Assembly: GCF_000814845.2 (NCBI RefSeq)
Contig: NZ_CP010431.2
Span: 434,001-498,000, forward strand
Reading direction: 5' to 3'
DNA: 64,000 nt
Source: Pandoraea sputorum
GTDB lineage: Bacteria > Pseudomonadota > Gammaproteobacteria > Burkholderiales > Burkholderiaceae
The translations under genes and the position numbers were made by a program. Shown one piece after another: positions 37,808 to 49,047 of this stretch (its first letter is position 1; each line of letters begins with the position of its first letter). The notes beneath the pieces were generated by a model. The model worked only from the letters and a program-made list of their open reading frames with translations. It was not told where the DNA came from and did not search any database.

Positions 37808-38134
37808 TTACTGGGCCTTGCCCGGTGCGTTATCCGGCGCGTTGGTCGCACCGTTGCCGGTGTTGCCGTTGTTCGGCGTCTTCTTGGTGCTGTGACGCGG
37901 CTTTTGGGCCTTCGAATTCGGGTGCGGATCCGACGGCGTCATCGTTTGAGCGCCCGGCGTCGGGGCTGCCTGACGCGCATTCGGGTTCGCCTGGCTAGGC
38001 ATCGGGGCCGACGGATCCGTCGTCGTGCCGCCGCCAGGGCCGGCAGCACCACCGCCCGCAGAGCCTTGAGCGAAACTCAGTGCCGAAGCACCGGCGAGGG
38101 TCAGGGCAGCAACCGAAATAATCAGCTTCTTCAT
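37808..38134 (-). CDS. Small secreted Gly/Pro/Asn-rich protein
   Basis: 108 aa. Signal peptide MKKLIISVAALTLAGASALSFA, cleaved before QGSAGGG. The mature part is low complexity: GGGAAGPGGGTTTDPSAP, then PGAQTMTPSDPHPNSKAQKP and NNGNTGNGATNAPDNAPG. It has no Cys and no lipobox. Function unknown; such proteins in Burkholderiales are often stress-induced periplasmic proteins, though that is general experience only. AAAGGAGT lies 7 nt before the ATG. Three phased TGTAA repeats about 105 bp upstream suggest control by a response regulator. Confidence 0.8.
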   Translation of the reverse strand: MKKLIISVAALTLAGASALSFAQGSAGGGAAGPGGGTTTDPSAPMPSQANPNARQAAPTPGAQTMTPSDPHPNSKAQKPRHSTKKTPNNGNTGNGATNAPDNAPGKAQ

Positions 38135-38239
38135 CAGATGGACTCCTTTGCTTTGCGTTGCACTGGGTAGGAACGTCTTTCGTGCAGGCATCACTTGCGT
38201 TAGTGAGATTCCAGTCTAAGAAGCTGCGACGCGCGGTGC

Positions 38240-38264
38240 TGTAAGGGTTTGTAATTGAATGTAA
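38240..38264. promoter_or_regulatory. Three TGTAA direct repeats at exact 10-bp spacing
   Basis: TGTAA starts at 38240, 38250 and 38260, one DNA turn apart, as expected for tandem binding of an OmpR/PhoB-type response regulator. The array lies about 105-130 bp upstream of the small secreted-protein gene (start 38134). On that gene's strand the repeats read TTACA. Confidence 0.5.
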
Positions 38265-38332
38265 TTCGGCTTTTTCCTAGGTCATTTCCCACGCACGAGC
38301 GTAGGAGACGTCCTATTGCATTCGTTTATTAG

Positions 38333-39052
38333 TTAGTCATCCGAACGGCTTGACCAGAACACCTGATTCACACCGGGCAGCGTTTCGAGATGATCCGTGA
38401 GGGCGTCGAGTTCGCCCGCCTTGACGGCGGTTGGCAACAGCAGTGCTTCGATTTCGACTTCCGCTTCGCCGAACGGATGGATGTCGAGCGCGCGCACCGG
38501 ATAGTTCGACGCTTCGAGCCACGCTTCCACCTTGTCGAGCACCTCGCGCTGCGTCGTGCGGGCGCAGATGACGGACAACGCATAGGTGGCTTCCGATGTC
38601 GCCTCGTTAATCGGCGCGCGGTTGATGCGGTTCACGACCGGGCGCAGCAGCGTGTTGGCCGCCAGTACGAAGAACGCCACGACGACCGCTTCGACGATCA
38701 GACTCGCCCCGGCAGCGGCCCCCACGGCGGCCGAGCCCCACAGCGTGGCAGCGGTGTTCAGGCCGCGCACTGACGCGCCGTCTTTCATGATCGCGCCCGC
38801 GCCGAGGAAGCCCACGCCCGAGACGACATACGCAATCACGCGCGTGTCTCCCGGCATGAGCCGCATCGACAGATCGACGAAGGCCGCTGCACCGACGGCC
38901 ACAAGCACGTTGGTGCGCAAACCTGCCGTGCGCTGACGCACTTGCCGTTCAACGCCGATGATCGTGCCAAGCACGAACGCGACGGCGAGCGAGATGAGCG
39001 TGTTGAGCAGCGGGAGGAGATGGAAATTCTGGATGCTGTGCAGTGCTTGCAT
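38333..39052 (-). CDS. MgtC/SapB-family membrane protein
   Basis: 239 aa. Four or five membrane helices in the first 140 residues, with the signature VLGTIIGVERQVRQRTAGLRTN, GFLGAGAIMKDGASVRGLNTAAT and WGSAAVGAAAG of the MgtC/SapB family. A C-terminal ACT-like cytoplasmic domain follows (about 150-239). Relatives act in magnesium homeostasis, acid tolerance or intramacrophage survival; some inhibit ATP synthase. The start at 39052 is chosen because upstream residues are basic and outside the family. Alone in its transcription unit. Confidence 0.9.
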   Translation of the reverse strand: MQALHSIQNFHLLPLLNTLISLAVAFVLGTIIGVERQVRQRTAGLRTNVLVAVGAAAFVDLSMRLMPGDTRVIAYVVSGVGFLGAGAIMKDGASVRGLNTAATLWGSAAVGAAAGASLIVEAVVVAFFVLAANTLLRPVVNRINRAPINEATSEATYALSVICARTTQREVLDKVEAWLEASNYPVRALDIHPFGEAEVEIEALLLPTAVKAGELDALTDHLETLPGVNQVFWSSRSDD

Positions 39053-39239
39053 GGAACGTCTCGACTTGAGGCGGCTGACATGGGCGGGTGCAACGGGCCA
39101 GACGGGCATGTTGCGCCGCCGCATTATGGCATTGGGTTCTGACGGACGGAAGTCACCCCACCGGAATGGCGCTCAGGTATCGCATGGCGAAACATGGGCC
39201 GGGCCGGGGCGGTGAGGCAGGCGGGGCGACGGTGCGCGG

Positions 39240-39277
39240 GACCGGCCATCGGACGTCACGTTCGACGATGGCCGGTC
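39240..39277 (-). terminator. Perfect 12-bp hairpin downstream of the metH pair
   Basis: GACCGGCCATCG (39240-39251) and CGATGGCCGGTC (39266-39277) are exact inverted arms with a 14-nt loop, 16 bp past the metH stop. No T-run follows on the minus strand, so it may be an RNA-stabilising 3' hairpin or a rho-assisted terminator. Confidence 0.5.
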
Positions 39278-39293
39278 TTGATGACAGCGTTGG

Positions 39294-42035
<2,742 letters not shown>

Positions 42036-42053
42036 AGGGCAATCCGTTCTGTA

Positions 42054-43154
42054 TTAGATGTTCGCGTCGGCGTCAGTGACGTCAGCGACGTCATTGCGGT
42101 ACTGCGAGGGCCAGCGGCGCGGCTTGACGTCCGACAAAGCCTTGGCGATCTCGGCGATGTGCTCCGGCGTCGTGCCGCAGCAGCCGCCCGCCAGATTCAC
42201 CAGACCCGCTTGCGCGAACTCACGCAGCAGACCGGAAGTGACGTCGGGCGTCTCGTCGAAGCCTGTGTCGCTCATCGGGTTGGGCAGACCGGCGTTCGGG
42301 TAGACCGACACGTACGTGTTGCACAGCTTGGCCAGTTCGGCGATGTACGGACGCATGAGCGTCGCGCCGAGCGCGCAGTTCAGGCCGAACGTGAGCGGGC
42401 GGGCGTGACGCAGCGAATTCCAGAACGCCTCGACCGTCTGGCCGGACAGAATGCGCCCGGAGGCGTCCGTCACGGTGCCGGAGATCATGATCGGCAGAAT
42501 CTCGCCGGTGTCCTCGAACAGTTCGTCGATGGCGAAGAGCGCGGCCTTGGCATTGAGCGTGTCAAAGATGGTTTCGACGAGGAACAGATCCACGCCGCCT
42601 TCCATCAGCGACTTCGCCTGTGCGTAGTACGCGTCGCGCAATTGGTCGAAGTCGACGTTGCGCGCGCCGGGGTCGTTCACATCCGGGCTGATGCTCGCGG
42701 TCTTGGGCGTCGGGCCGATGGCGCCGGCCGCGAAGCGCGGCTTGTCTGGGGTGCTGTAGGCCGCGCAGGCCTCGCGCGCGAGACGCGCCGACTCGCGGTT
42801 CATCTCGTCGGCCAGGTCTTCCATGTGGTAGTCGCCTTGCGCGATCGTCGTCGCCCCGAAGGTGTTCGTCTCGATGATGTCGGCACCGGCGGCGAGATAC
42901 TTGCCGTGGATTTCGCTGATGATGTCCGGGCGCGTGAGCGAGAGCAACTCGTTGTTGCCCTTCACGTCATGCGCGAAGTCGGCAAAACGCTCGCCACGGT
43001 ACTGCGCTTCGTTCAGCTTGTATTGCTGAATCATCGTCCCCATCGCGCCGTCCAGAATCAGAATGCGCTTCTCGAGCAGTGCGGGCAGCGCCTGGGCGCG
43101 CGTGTATTGCAGTGCCGATCGTGCGATCGAGGCGGGTGGGGTTGCGGTGGTCAT
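42054..43154 (-). CDS. metH: Methionine synthase, homocysteine-binding part (split MetH)
   Basis: 366 aa. [17 protein letters not shown] and the zinc-binding cysteines in FGLNCALG and [10 protein letters not shown] identify the homocysteine methyltransferase domain of cobalamin-dependent MetH. It activates homocysteine thiolate for methyl transfer from methylcobalamin bound to the partner protein. The start at 43154 excludes upstream residues outside the family. An inverted repeat GAAAACC/GGTTTTC lies 26-51 bp upstream, overlapping a TACAAT -10-like element. Divergent from a rhodanese gene. Confidence 0.95.
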   Translation of the reverse strand: MTTATPPASIARSALQYTRAQALPALLEKRILILDGAMGTMIQQYKLNEAQYRGERFADFAHDVKGNNELLSLTRPDIISEIHGKYLAAGADIIETNTFGATTIAQGDYHMEDLADEMNRESARLAREACAAYSTPDKPRFAAGAIGPTPKTASISPDVNDPGARNVDFDQLRDAYYAQAKSLMEGGVDLFLVETIFDTLNAKAALFAIDELFEDTGEILPIMISGTVTDASGRILSGQTVEAFWNSLRHARPLTFGLNCALGATLMRPYIAELAKLCNTYVSVYPNAGLPNPMSDTGFDETPDVTSGLLREFAQAGLVNLAGGCCGTTPEHIAEIAKALSDVKPRRWPSQYRNDVADVTDADANI

Positions 43155-43179
43155 GACGGACGTCGCCCTGGAGTGGCCG

Positions 43180-43205
43180 GAAAACCTATAATTGTAATGG
43201 TTTTC
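43180..43205 (-). promoter_or_regulatory. Operator-like inverted repeat at the metH promoter
   Basis: GAAAACC (43180-43186) and GGTTTTC (43199-43205) are perfect arms separated by 12 AT-rich bases. The spacer contains TACAAT on the minus strand, a good -10 element. I find no cobalamin, SAM or SAH riboswitch consensus in the 154 bp between metH and the rhodanese gene. A repressor or MetR-type regulator may bind here. Confidence 0.45.
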
Positions 43206-43308
43206 GTGCATATCGCTGTGTATCGCCGCGCGCCGCCGCCGGATGGGCGGGGCTGTGTGACGATGCGCCAATTTTTCGTCAACTTCTCGCCAGTGTTTGC
43301 CCAACGAC

Positions 43309-43701
43309 ATGGAATTCCTGCTCCCGAGCGCCGCTCACAAGTTCCTGCAAGCCAACGCCAATGCGCTGTTCGTGGATTGCCGCAGCGAAATCGAGCATCT
43401 GTTCGTGGGGCACCCGGTGGGGGCGATCCACGTGGCCTGGAACGACGGCCCTGACTGGGAAGTCAACCCGCACTTCGTGCAGAGCGTGCGCAAGCTGGCG
43501 GGGGCGGGCGGTGAGCGCCCCGTGATGTTGATCTGCCGCAGCGGCAACCGCAGCACGGCGGCCGGTGAGGCGCTGGAGGCGGCCGGTTTTCTGAACGTCT
43601 ACGGGGTGTTGCACGGCTTCGAGGGCGATCTGGACGCCTCGCATCACCGAAACGCCGTGAACGGCTGGCGGTTCGACGGTCTGCCGTGGCAGCAGTGCTG
43701 A
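43309..43701 (+). CDS. Rhodanese-like sulfurtransferase
   Basis: 130 aa single rhodanese domain. Catalytic Cys76 lies in the CRSGNRS loop, a six-residue active-site loop typical of sulfurtransferases. [20 protein letters not shown] contains the conserved Asp and the GA(I/V)H motif. It is cytoplasmic and may donate persulfide sulfur. The ATG at 43309 is preferred to a TTG four codons earlier. It is divergent from metH and ends in a shared terminator at 43782. Confidence 0.9.
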   Translation: MEFLLPSAAHKFLQANANALFVDCRSEIEHLFVGHPVGAIHVAWNDGPDWEVNPHFVQSVRKLAGAGGERPVMLICRSGNRSTAAGEALEAAGFLNVYGVLHGFEGDLDASHHRNAVNGWRFDGLPWQQC

Positions 43702-43781
43702 GCGGGACGTGGCGATGAGGCCCTGGTCGTCTACCCGCCTCACCGCCGAACCCTGACATCGCGTCAGAGTCTGGCACCATG

Positions 43782-43810
43782 AAAAAACCCTCGCCTTGGC
43801 GAGGGTTTTT
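43782..43810. terminator. Bidirectional terminator between rhodanese and DUF3567 genes
   Basis: AAAAAACCCTCGCC (43782-43795) pairs with GGCGAGGGTTTTT (43798-43810). The stem is flanked by A and T runs on each side, so it stops both convergent genes. Confidence 0.9.
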
Positions 43811-43837
43811 CGTGGGTACTACCGAATGGAGTCGGTA

Positions 43838-44095
43838 TCAGTGGAGCACAACCGGGTTCGTCATGAAGGTGTCGAACTGCCCGAGGAATTCGTCGACTTC
43901 GTCTTCGGAGGGTTCGCTGGCGATCAATTTCTGCACTTCTTCACGGAATTGCCGGGCAAGCGAGCCGTCGAGGAAAATCTCGCGGCCGGCGGATTTGTCC
44001 ACGATTTCATAGCCGCCGGCGGACAGCGAGTGATTGCCGTTATCCGCGGCAAACTCAACGACACAGTAGTTCGGGCTGTTGTAAATCATGAGCAT
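43838..44095 (-). CDS. DUF3567 protein
   Basis: 85 aa. The conserved start MIYNSPNYCVVEF and the GGYEIVDK segment match DUF3567, a small betaproteobacterial family of unknown function. GREIFLDGSLARQFREEVQKLI and an acidic region (ASEPSEDEVDEFLGQF) follow. GGAGAG lies 6-7 nt before the ATG at 44095; the in-frame ATG at 44089 also fits. No signal or membrane segment. Confidence 0.88.
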   Translation of the reverse strand: MLMIYNSPNYCVVEFAADNGNHSLSAGGYEIVDKSAGREIFLDGSLARQFREEVQKLIASEPSEDEVDEFLGQFDTFMTNPVVLH

Positions 44096-44291
44096 GGCAA
44101 CTCTCCTGGTGTTCCTGCATGGTCCTGAGTAACCCACATAGGGGCGACGCGGCGCGATTTCAAGAGGCAACGCCCCATGATTCGCTTATCGGCACACCGG
44201 CTGACGAATTCAATGGTTTTGGCCCTCCTTTTGTAAAGGTCACGCTACAAGTCCTGCAAACACCCCCTGCCAGTCGATCTTTTTGCAGGGT

Positions 44292-45086
44292 TCAGACGTT
44301 AGATGCGGCACCGAGCAAAAACGTTGCAAGGGCATTCGTTACGAACTGTTTCTGCTCGACGATCGACAGATGGGCCGCGTCGGGCACGATCTCCAACTGT
44401 GCGCCCGCAATACCGTTGGCGATCCGGCGCGCCACGGCGGGCGGCGTCGACGGGTCGTTTTCCCCGACCAGCACCAGCGTCGGCACGTCGATCTCGGACA
44501 GGCGAGCGCGTACGTCGAACGCCGCGAGCGCCTCACAGGAGGCCGCGAAGCCTTCCGGGGCGGCATGCGCGACGAGAGCACGAATGCGCTCGGCTTGCGC
44601 GGGGTGATGCTTGCGAAAGTGCGCGCCCAACCAGCGTTCCAGCGTACCCGCTGCAAGATCCTTCATGCCGTGCGCGCGAGCCGCCGCTGCGCGCTCCAGA
44701 AATACCTTGGCATCGGCGTCGTCGTAACCGGCCGTGGTATCGATCAGCGTCAGGCTGGCGATGCGCTCGGGGGCGTCCAGCGCCACTTGCTGCGCCACTG
44801 CGCCCCCCATCGAGATGCCGACGAAATGTGTCGAGGGGATCTCCAGGGAACTGAGCAGGGCGGTCGCATCGGCGGCCAATTGTTCAATGGAGTAAGGGCC
44901 GTGCGTGATATCGCTGCGGCCGTGGCCACGGCTGTCGTATCGGAGTACCCGGAAGTGGGCCGTCAGTTCCGGGACGAGGTCGTCCCAGACGGTGAGATCT
45001 GCACCTAAAGGGTGCGCCAGTGTGAGCCACGGACCGTGGCCGTCCACCGCGTAATGAATCGATGCTCCGTTGGCACTGACTTTCAT
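44292..45086 (-). CDS. Alpha/beta hydrolase, 3-oxoadipate enol-lactonase-like
   Basis: 264 aa. The nucleophile motif VGISMGGAVAQ gives Ser92. RYDSRGHGRSD and PDAAHLSIVEQ (His239) complete the PcaD-like pattern, and Asp in GENDPSTPP is the acid. PcaD opens 3-oxoadipate enol-lactone in the beta-ketoadipate pathway. No other pca genes lie nearby, so the pathway assignment is uncertain. Single-gene unit with 340 bp of mostly non-coding DNA upstream. Confidence 0.85.
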   Translation of the reverse strand: MKVSANGASIHYAVDGHGPWLTLAHPLGADLTVWDDLVPELTAHFRVLRYDSRGHGRSDITHGPYSIEQLAADATALLSSLEIPSTHFVGISMGGAVAQQVALDAPERIASLTLIDTTAGYDDADAKVFLERAAAARAHGMKDLAAGTLERWLGAHFRKHHPAQAERIRALVAHAAPEGFAASCEALAAFDVRARLSEIDVPTLVLVGENDPSTPPAVARRIANGIAGAQLEIVPDAAHLSIVEQKQFVTNALATFLLGAASNV

Positions 45087-45426
45087 GGGCGGTCCCCTGG
45101 ATTAGTCGATGCGTTGCGAGGTGATGTCGATGGGCGTCGATTCACTGGGATGATTCTGATTATGTCAGGAACATCGGGATTCTGCAGACCGTTTCGTCGT
45201 AGTTGGGCAACACTTCGCGGCTCACCCGCATGCAGCCTGCATCACTCGAAATTCTAAGGAATTTTGCGTCGTTTTTCGAGACGGAAAACCCTGTGTTAGC
45301 AGGGGTTTAGTACGCCGGAATTTAGCGGGTCGATCGCGTTTGCGGTCTGCCGTCGGTTTCGTCTCTGCGCTGCTTGTGAAGTCTACCTCTCAGGTCTGCC
45401 TCTCGGGCTTACCTCTCAGCGCTTCA
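45087..45426. other. Intergenic region, hydrolase promoter and upstream terminator
   Basis: Holds the promoter of the minus-strand hydrolase (an AT-rich stretch TGATTATGTCAGG near 45155-45170) and the terminator of the DUF3108 gene at 45283-45310. I see no further gene or repeat. Confidence 0.5.
45283..45310 (-). terminator. Terminator of the DUF3108 gene
   Basis: AAAACCCTG (45285-45293) pairs with CAGGGGTTT (45300-45308) with one bulged base. On the minus strand the stem is followed by TTTT. It lies about 120 bp after the DUF3108 stop. Confidence 0.6.
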
Positions 45427-46593
45427 TCATTGGGCCGATTTCTCCGTGAAGATCAGCTCGAACTCGTTGCCGGACGGCTCCGTCTGTTTCACGCGCACCG
45501 GCAGCCAGTCGAGCGATGGTGCGAGCCAGATATCCACACGCCGCTCGTCGCCCGCCTTGCGCGGCAGACGTGTGAAGTGGCGCGTCTCGACGTAACCGTT
45601 GCGCGTGGCCATCGTCTCGCTGCCGACGTACTGCACCGGCCACACCTCGCTGCTATCCGTGTCGACCACGGTGAACTCGTGCGTCACGCCGACCTGGGTA
45701 TAGCGCTCGGGATTGCCCCGCGCGTAGCTCGCCAGTTGCATCATCACGCTGAACCGGTCCTGTGCGCCGGGCGCAAGCGGGACCGACTGGCCCGAGCGGG
45801 AGAAGTGGAGCGTGGGCGTGGCGTCACGATGGAAATCGGTGATGTATTCCGCGCGACGCCCGCGTTTTTCCACATAACGGGATGGCGCGATGCCGTTCGC
45901 GTCGTAGCCGCCTTCGCTGATGAACTCGAACGTGCCGAAGAAGATGATCGGCACGGCCACGCGCAGCGTGTAATGCCCGTTCTCGTTGATCCAGTGGAGC
46001 TGCCCCGTCTGATTGCGCACGCCGTTCATGAGCGCGTCGTAGGTCAGGGTGACGGACGGCGGTGGCTCGAACTTGTCGCCATTCGCGGCGGCGGCCGTGA
46101 GCGGCACACCGGGTGCGGCGGCGGCGTCCGACGCCTTCGCGCCGGGCATGTCGCCTTCGCTCGCCACTGTCTCCGACGCGGCTACCGGGCCCGGCGTATC
46201 CGTCGCGACAGGGGCGGCGAGCGTATCGGGGGGCGCAGGGGCGCGCGGACGTGGCTTGGCGACCGGCTTGGGTTTGGGAGGCGGCGGTGCCGGCGGTTCG
46301 GGTGGCGCGACCGGTTTGAGCGGGATCAGCGTGATCGGAATGCTGGGGATCGGCGTGTCGTCGAGCGTCGTGCGATGGACGGCGACCCAAAACGCGATGA
46401 GCACGTGTGCGACGAACACCGCCGTGAGCACGGCGGCCCACAGGCCCCAACGTCTGCCCGGTCGCTTAGCGCGCGACGGCTGCGCAGGCGTCTGCCCGGC
46501 GACGTCAGCCACGCCCGGGGCCGCCGGCGAATCGGGGGCCGCAGGCATGTCGGGTGTCGCTTGAGGAGGCTTACCAGGGGGCAGCAAAGACAC
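45427..46593 (-). CDS. DUF3108 protein with N-terminal membrane anchor
   Basis: 388 aa. A 48-residue cytoplasmic part, one membrane helix (about 49-72, WGLWAAVLTAVFVAHVLIAFW), a long Pro-rich periplasmic linker (PPEPPAPPPPKPKPVAKP) similar to TonB, then a DUF3108 beta-rich domain from about residue 178 (LTYDALMNGVRNQTGQLHWI). The C-terminus RVDIWLAPSLDWLPVRVKQTE is the conserved DUF3108 end. Probably an envelope protein that spans the periplasm; function unknown. Confidence 0.85.
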   Translation of the reverse strand: MSLLPPGKPPQATPDMPAAPDSPAAPGVADVAGQTPAQPSRAKRPGRRWGLWAAVLTAVFVAHVLIAFWVAVHRTTLDDTPIPSIPITLIPLKPVAPPEPPAPPPPKPKPVAKPRPRAPAPPDTLAAPVATDTPGPVAASETVASEGDMPGAKASDAAAAPGVPLTAAAANGDKFEPPPSVTLTYDALMNGVRNQTGQLHWINENGHYTLRVAVPIIFFGTFEFISEGGYDANGIAPSRYVEKRGRRAEYITDFHRDATPTLHFSRSGQSVPLAPGAQDRFSVMMQLASYARGNPERYTQVGVTHEFTVVDTDSSEVWPVQYVGSETMATRNGYVETRHFTRLPRKAGDERRVDIWLAPSLDWLPVRVKQTEPSGNEFELIFTEKSAQ

Positions 46594-46725
46594 GAGTTGG
46601 AATCGATCGGGATGTCAGAAGCTCAGGATCTCATATTGCGATGACCACGGTTCGACAGCACCCGCTGCGGGCCGTTCATCCCGCAACTTTCAGCGTTTTC
46701 TGCAGCGCTGTCTTCAACGCGGTCT

Positions 46726-47580
46726 TCAACGTTTTCCCCCGGGCGCCTGCGCGTGTCCGAGGTCGGCGGAGAGATTCTGAGCGAGCGTGCGCAAGGCCGT
46801 GTCGATGGGGCCGCCCCAGCGCGCGTCGAAGCGACTCTCGGGGCCGAGCGCCATGAGACCCATCACGAGTTGTCCCGTCGCGTCGAACACCGGCATGCAG
46901 AACGCGTTGACGGACGGCAGCACCGTACCTTCGACGCGGGCCGCCCGATGCGCGCGCACATCGTCGAGTACCGCTTCGTACTCCGCGCGCGTGGCGGGCA
47001 GATGATGTCGCGACGCGTGTTGCAAGGCGGTGAGTGCGGCGTCGATGAGCGGGGCGGTCTGACGCTCCGGGAGATAGGCGGCGAAGAGTCGACCGGCGGC
47101 CGATTCGAGCATGGGCATCACGTCGCCCAGACGCAGCGGCACGCGCATCGGGAACGTCGATTCGAGCCAGTGCACGACGGTCGGCCCCTGATTGCCCCAG
47201 ACGGCCAGCCCCACGGTCTGATCGATGGCGTCGCGCAGTTCCGACATGGCGAAGCGTGCGGCCTTGAAGGCGTCGATGCGCGCGAGGTGCGCGAGTCCCA
47301 TGCGCAGCGTGAACGGGCCGAGGTCGTAACGTCCGCTAACCGGATCCTGAACAATGAGTCCGAGCCGTTGAAAGCTCACCAGGTAGCGGTGCGCTTTGGC
47401 GGGGTTCATGCCAGCCGAGTGCGCGAGATCGCGCAGCATCATGGCGTTCGACGCTTCGGTGAGCACTTCGATCAGACGGAAGCCCACTTCGATGGACTGG
47501 ATGCCCGAGCGGGTCTTCTCCTCGTCGGGGGCTGCGCTGCCGTCCTTCTCGCTCTCGTTGTGATGTTCAGGCGCTGTCAT
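46726..47580 (-). CDS. IclR-family transcriptional regulator
   Basis: 284 aa. The winged HTH is at about residues 26-85 (IQSIEVGFRLIEVLTEASNA, LAHSAGMNPAKAHRYLVSFQ). The IclR effector domain follows (about 100-275, with ESAAGRLFAAYLPE and PVFDATGQLVMGLMALG). It is divergent from the FAH-family gene at 47768 across 187 bp, which is the likely target. Relatives respond to aromatic or ketoacid intermediates. Confidence 0.92.
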   Translation of the reverse strand: MTAPEHHNESEKDGSAAPDEEKTRSGIQSIEVGFRLIEVLTEASNAMMLRDLAHSAGMNPAKAHRYLVSFQRLGLIVQDPVSGRYDLGPFTLRMGLAHLARIDAFKAARFAMSELRDAIDQTVGLAVWGNQGPTVVHWLESTFPMRVPLRLGDVMPMLESAAGRLFAAYLPERQTAPLIDAALTALQHASRHHLPATRAEYEAVLDDVRAHRAARVEGTVLPSVNAFCMPVFDATGQLVMGLMALGPESRFDARWGGPIDTALRTLAQNLSADLGHAQAPGGKR

Positions 47581-47767
47581 GTGTCTCTTGAATAGTTGTC
47601 ATGGCCGCTTGCCGGGGCACTGCTCGACCCGTGCCCGGTCGATGCCCTCAGGTAGAATCGTCGGTGTCAAGCGCCATTCTATCGGGCCAAAATCGCCGGG
47701 CCTCAAATTGGAATCCGCTTTATCCGAATCCGCTAAAACTGCCGTAATTGCCTGCAGACGCCATCAC

Positions 47768-48754
47768 ATGAAACTCGCTACCCGTAAGGACGGCACGCGC
47801 GACGGTCAACTGATCGTCGTCTCGCGCGACCTGTCGACCGCCTGCATCGCCGACGCCATTGCTCCCACGCTGCAACGCGTGCTCGACGACTGGACGTTCT
47901 ACGCCCCGCAACTGCACTCGCTCTATACCGAACTCAACCACGGCCGCGCGCGCAACGCCTTCGCGTTCGACCCGGCCGAATGCATGGCGCCGTTGCCGCG
48001 CGCTTATCAGTGGGCCGACGGCTCGGCCTATGTGAATCACGTCGAACTGGTGCGAAAGGCACGCGGCGCGGAGATGCCCCCCGAATTCTGGACCGACCCG
48101 CTGATGTACCAAGGCGGCAGCGACGACTTCATCGGGCCGACGGACGACATCGTCTGCGCCTCGGAAGACTTCGGCATCGACTTCGAAGCCGAGGTTGCCG
48201 TGGTGACCTCGGACGTGCCGATGGGCGCGAGCCCGGCGCGCGCGCTCGAAGGCGTGCGTCTGCTCATGCTGGTCAACGATGTGAGCCTGCGCAACCTGAT
48301 CCCGGCCGAACTCGCCAAGGGCTTCGGGTTCTTCCAGAGCAAACCGGCCAGCGCGTTCTCGCCGGTTGCCGTCACGCCCGACGAACTGGGCGATGCATGG
48401 CGCGACGGACGTGTGCATCGTCCGCTAACGGTGAAGTGGAACGACAAGAAGTTCGGCGCACCGGAGTGCGGCGAAGACATGGTGTTCGACTTCGGCCAGT
48501 TGGTTGCGCACGTGTGCAAGACGCGTAACGCGCGCGCCGGGACCATCGTCGGTTCGGGCACGATTTCGAACAAGGATCGCAGCCGTGGCAGCGCGTGCAT
48601 CGCCGAGAAGCGCATGCTGGAGACCATCGAGAAGGGCGCGCCCGAGACCGCATTCATGCGTTACGGCGACCGTGTGCGCATCGAGATGTTCGACGCGCAG
48701 GGCAAGACGATCTTCGGGGCGATCGATCAGGCCGTCGCACCGCTGGACGAGTAA
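47768..48754 (+). CDS. Fumarylacetoacetate hydrolase family protein
   Basis: 328 aa. The FAH metal site and core are present: SEDFGIDFEAEVAVVTSDVP with the Glu metal ligands, LMLVNDVSLRNLIPAELAKG, and the end SGTISNKDRSRGSACIAEKR. The length and sequence fit bacterial FAHs that cleave fumarylacetoacetate or related acylpyruvates in tyrosine/aromatic degradation. No homogentisate dioxygenase gene is in the window. Probably regulated by the divergent IclR protein. Confidence 0.9.
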   Translation: MKLATRKDGTRDGQLIVVSRDLSTACIADAIAPTLQRVLDDWTFYAPQLHSLYTELNHGRARNAFAFDPAECMAPLPRAYQWADGSAYVNHVELVRKARGAEMPPEFWTDPLMYQGGSDDFIGPTDDIVCASEDFGIDFEAEVAVVTSDVPMGASPARALEGVRLLMLVNDVSLRNLIPAELAKGFGFFQSKPASAFSPVAVTPDELGDAWRDGRVHRPLTVKWNDKKFGAPECGEDMVFDFGQLVAHVCKTRNARAGTIVGSGTISNKDRSRGSACIAEKRMLETIEKGAPETAFMRYGDRVRIEMFDAQGKTIFGAIDQAVAPLDE

Positions 48755-49047
48755 TCGTAGTCCGAACGGTACAGCCAACGGGTAGACCAACCGCGCGGAC
48801 GGGAAAAGTGAAGATGGCTGCAAGCCATATCCGGCGTGACTTCCCGGGGTATGGGAGGATACGTCCATAGGGTGAACCCGGATATGGCGGGGAATTCTGC
48901 CTCCGCTATTCTTTGTCTCCTTGAGTCGGTGCGCATGCCTGGCAGGTTCGCGCACCGGCCGTTACTTTCGCCGGCGCGGCGCGAGGTGTCCGTCCCGGGG
49001 CATCTGCGTTTCAAAAAATCAAGCGCGGGCCAGACCAGGAGAATTCC

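Noticed and set aside
39240..39277. Insertion-element end or attachment site
   Set aside because: A perfect hairpin right after metH with no transposase, target duplication or partner copy is better read as a transcript-end structure.
43155..43308. Cobalamin, SAM or SAH riboswitch upstream of metH
   Set aside because: No recognisable conserved core of any of these. Only a short inverted repeat is present.
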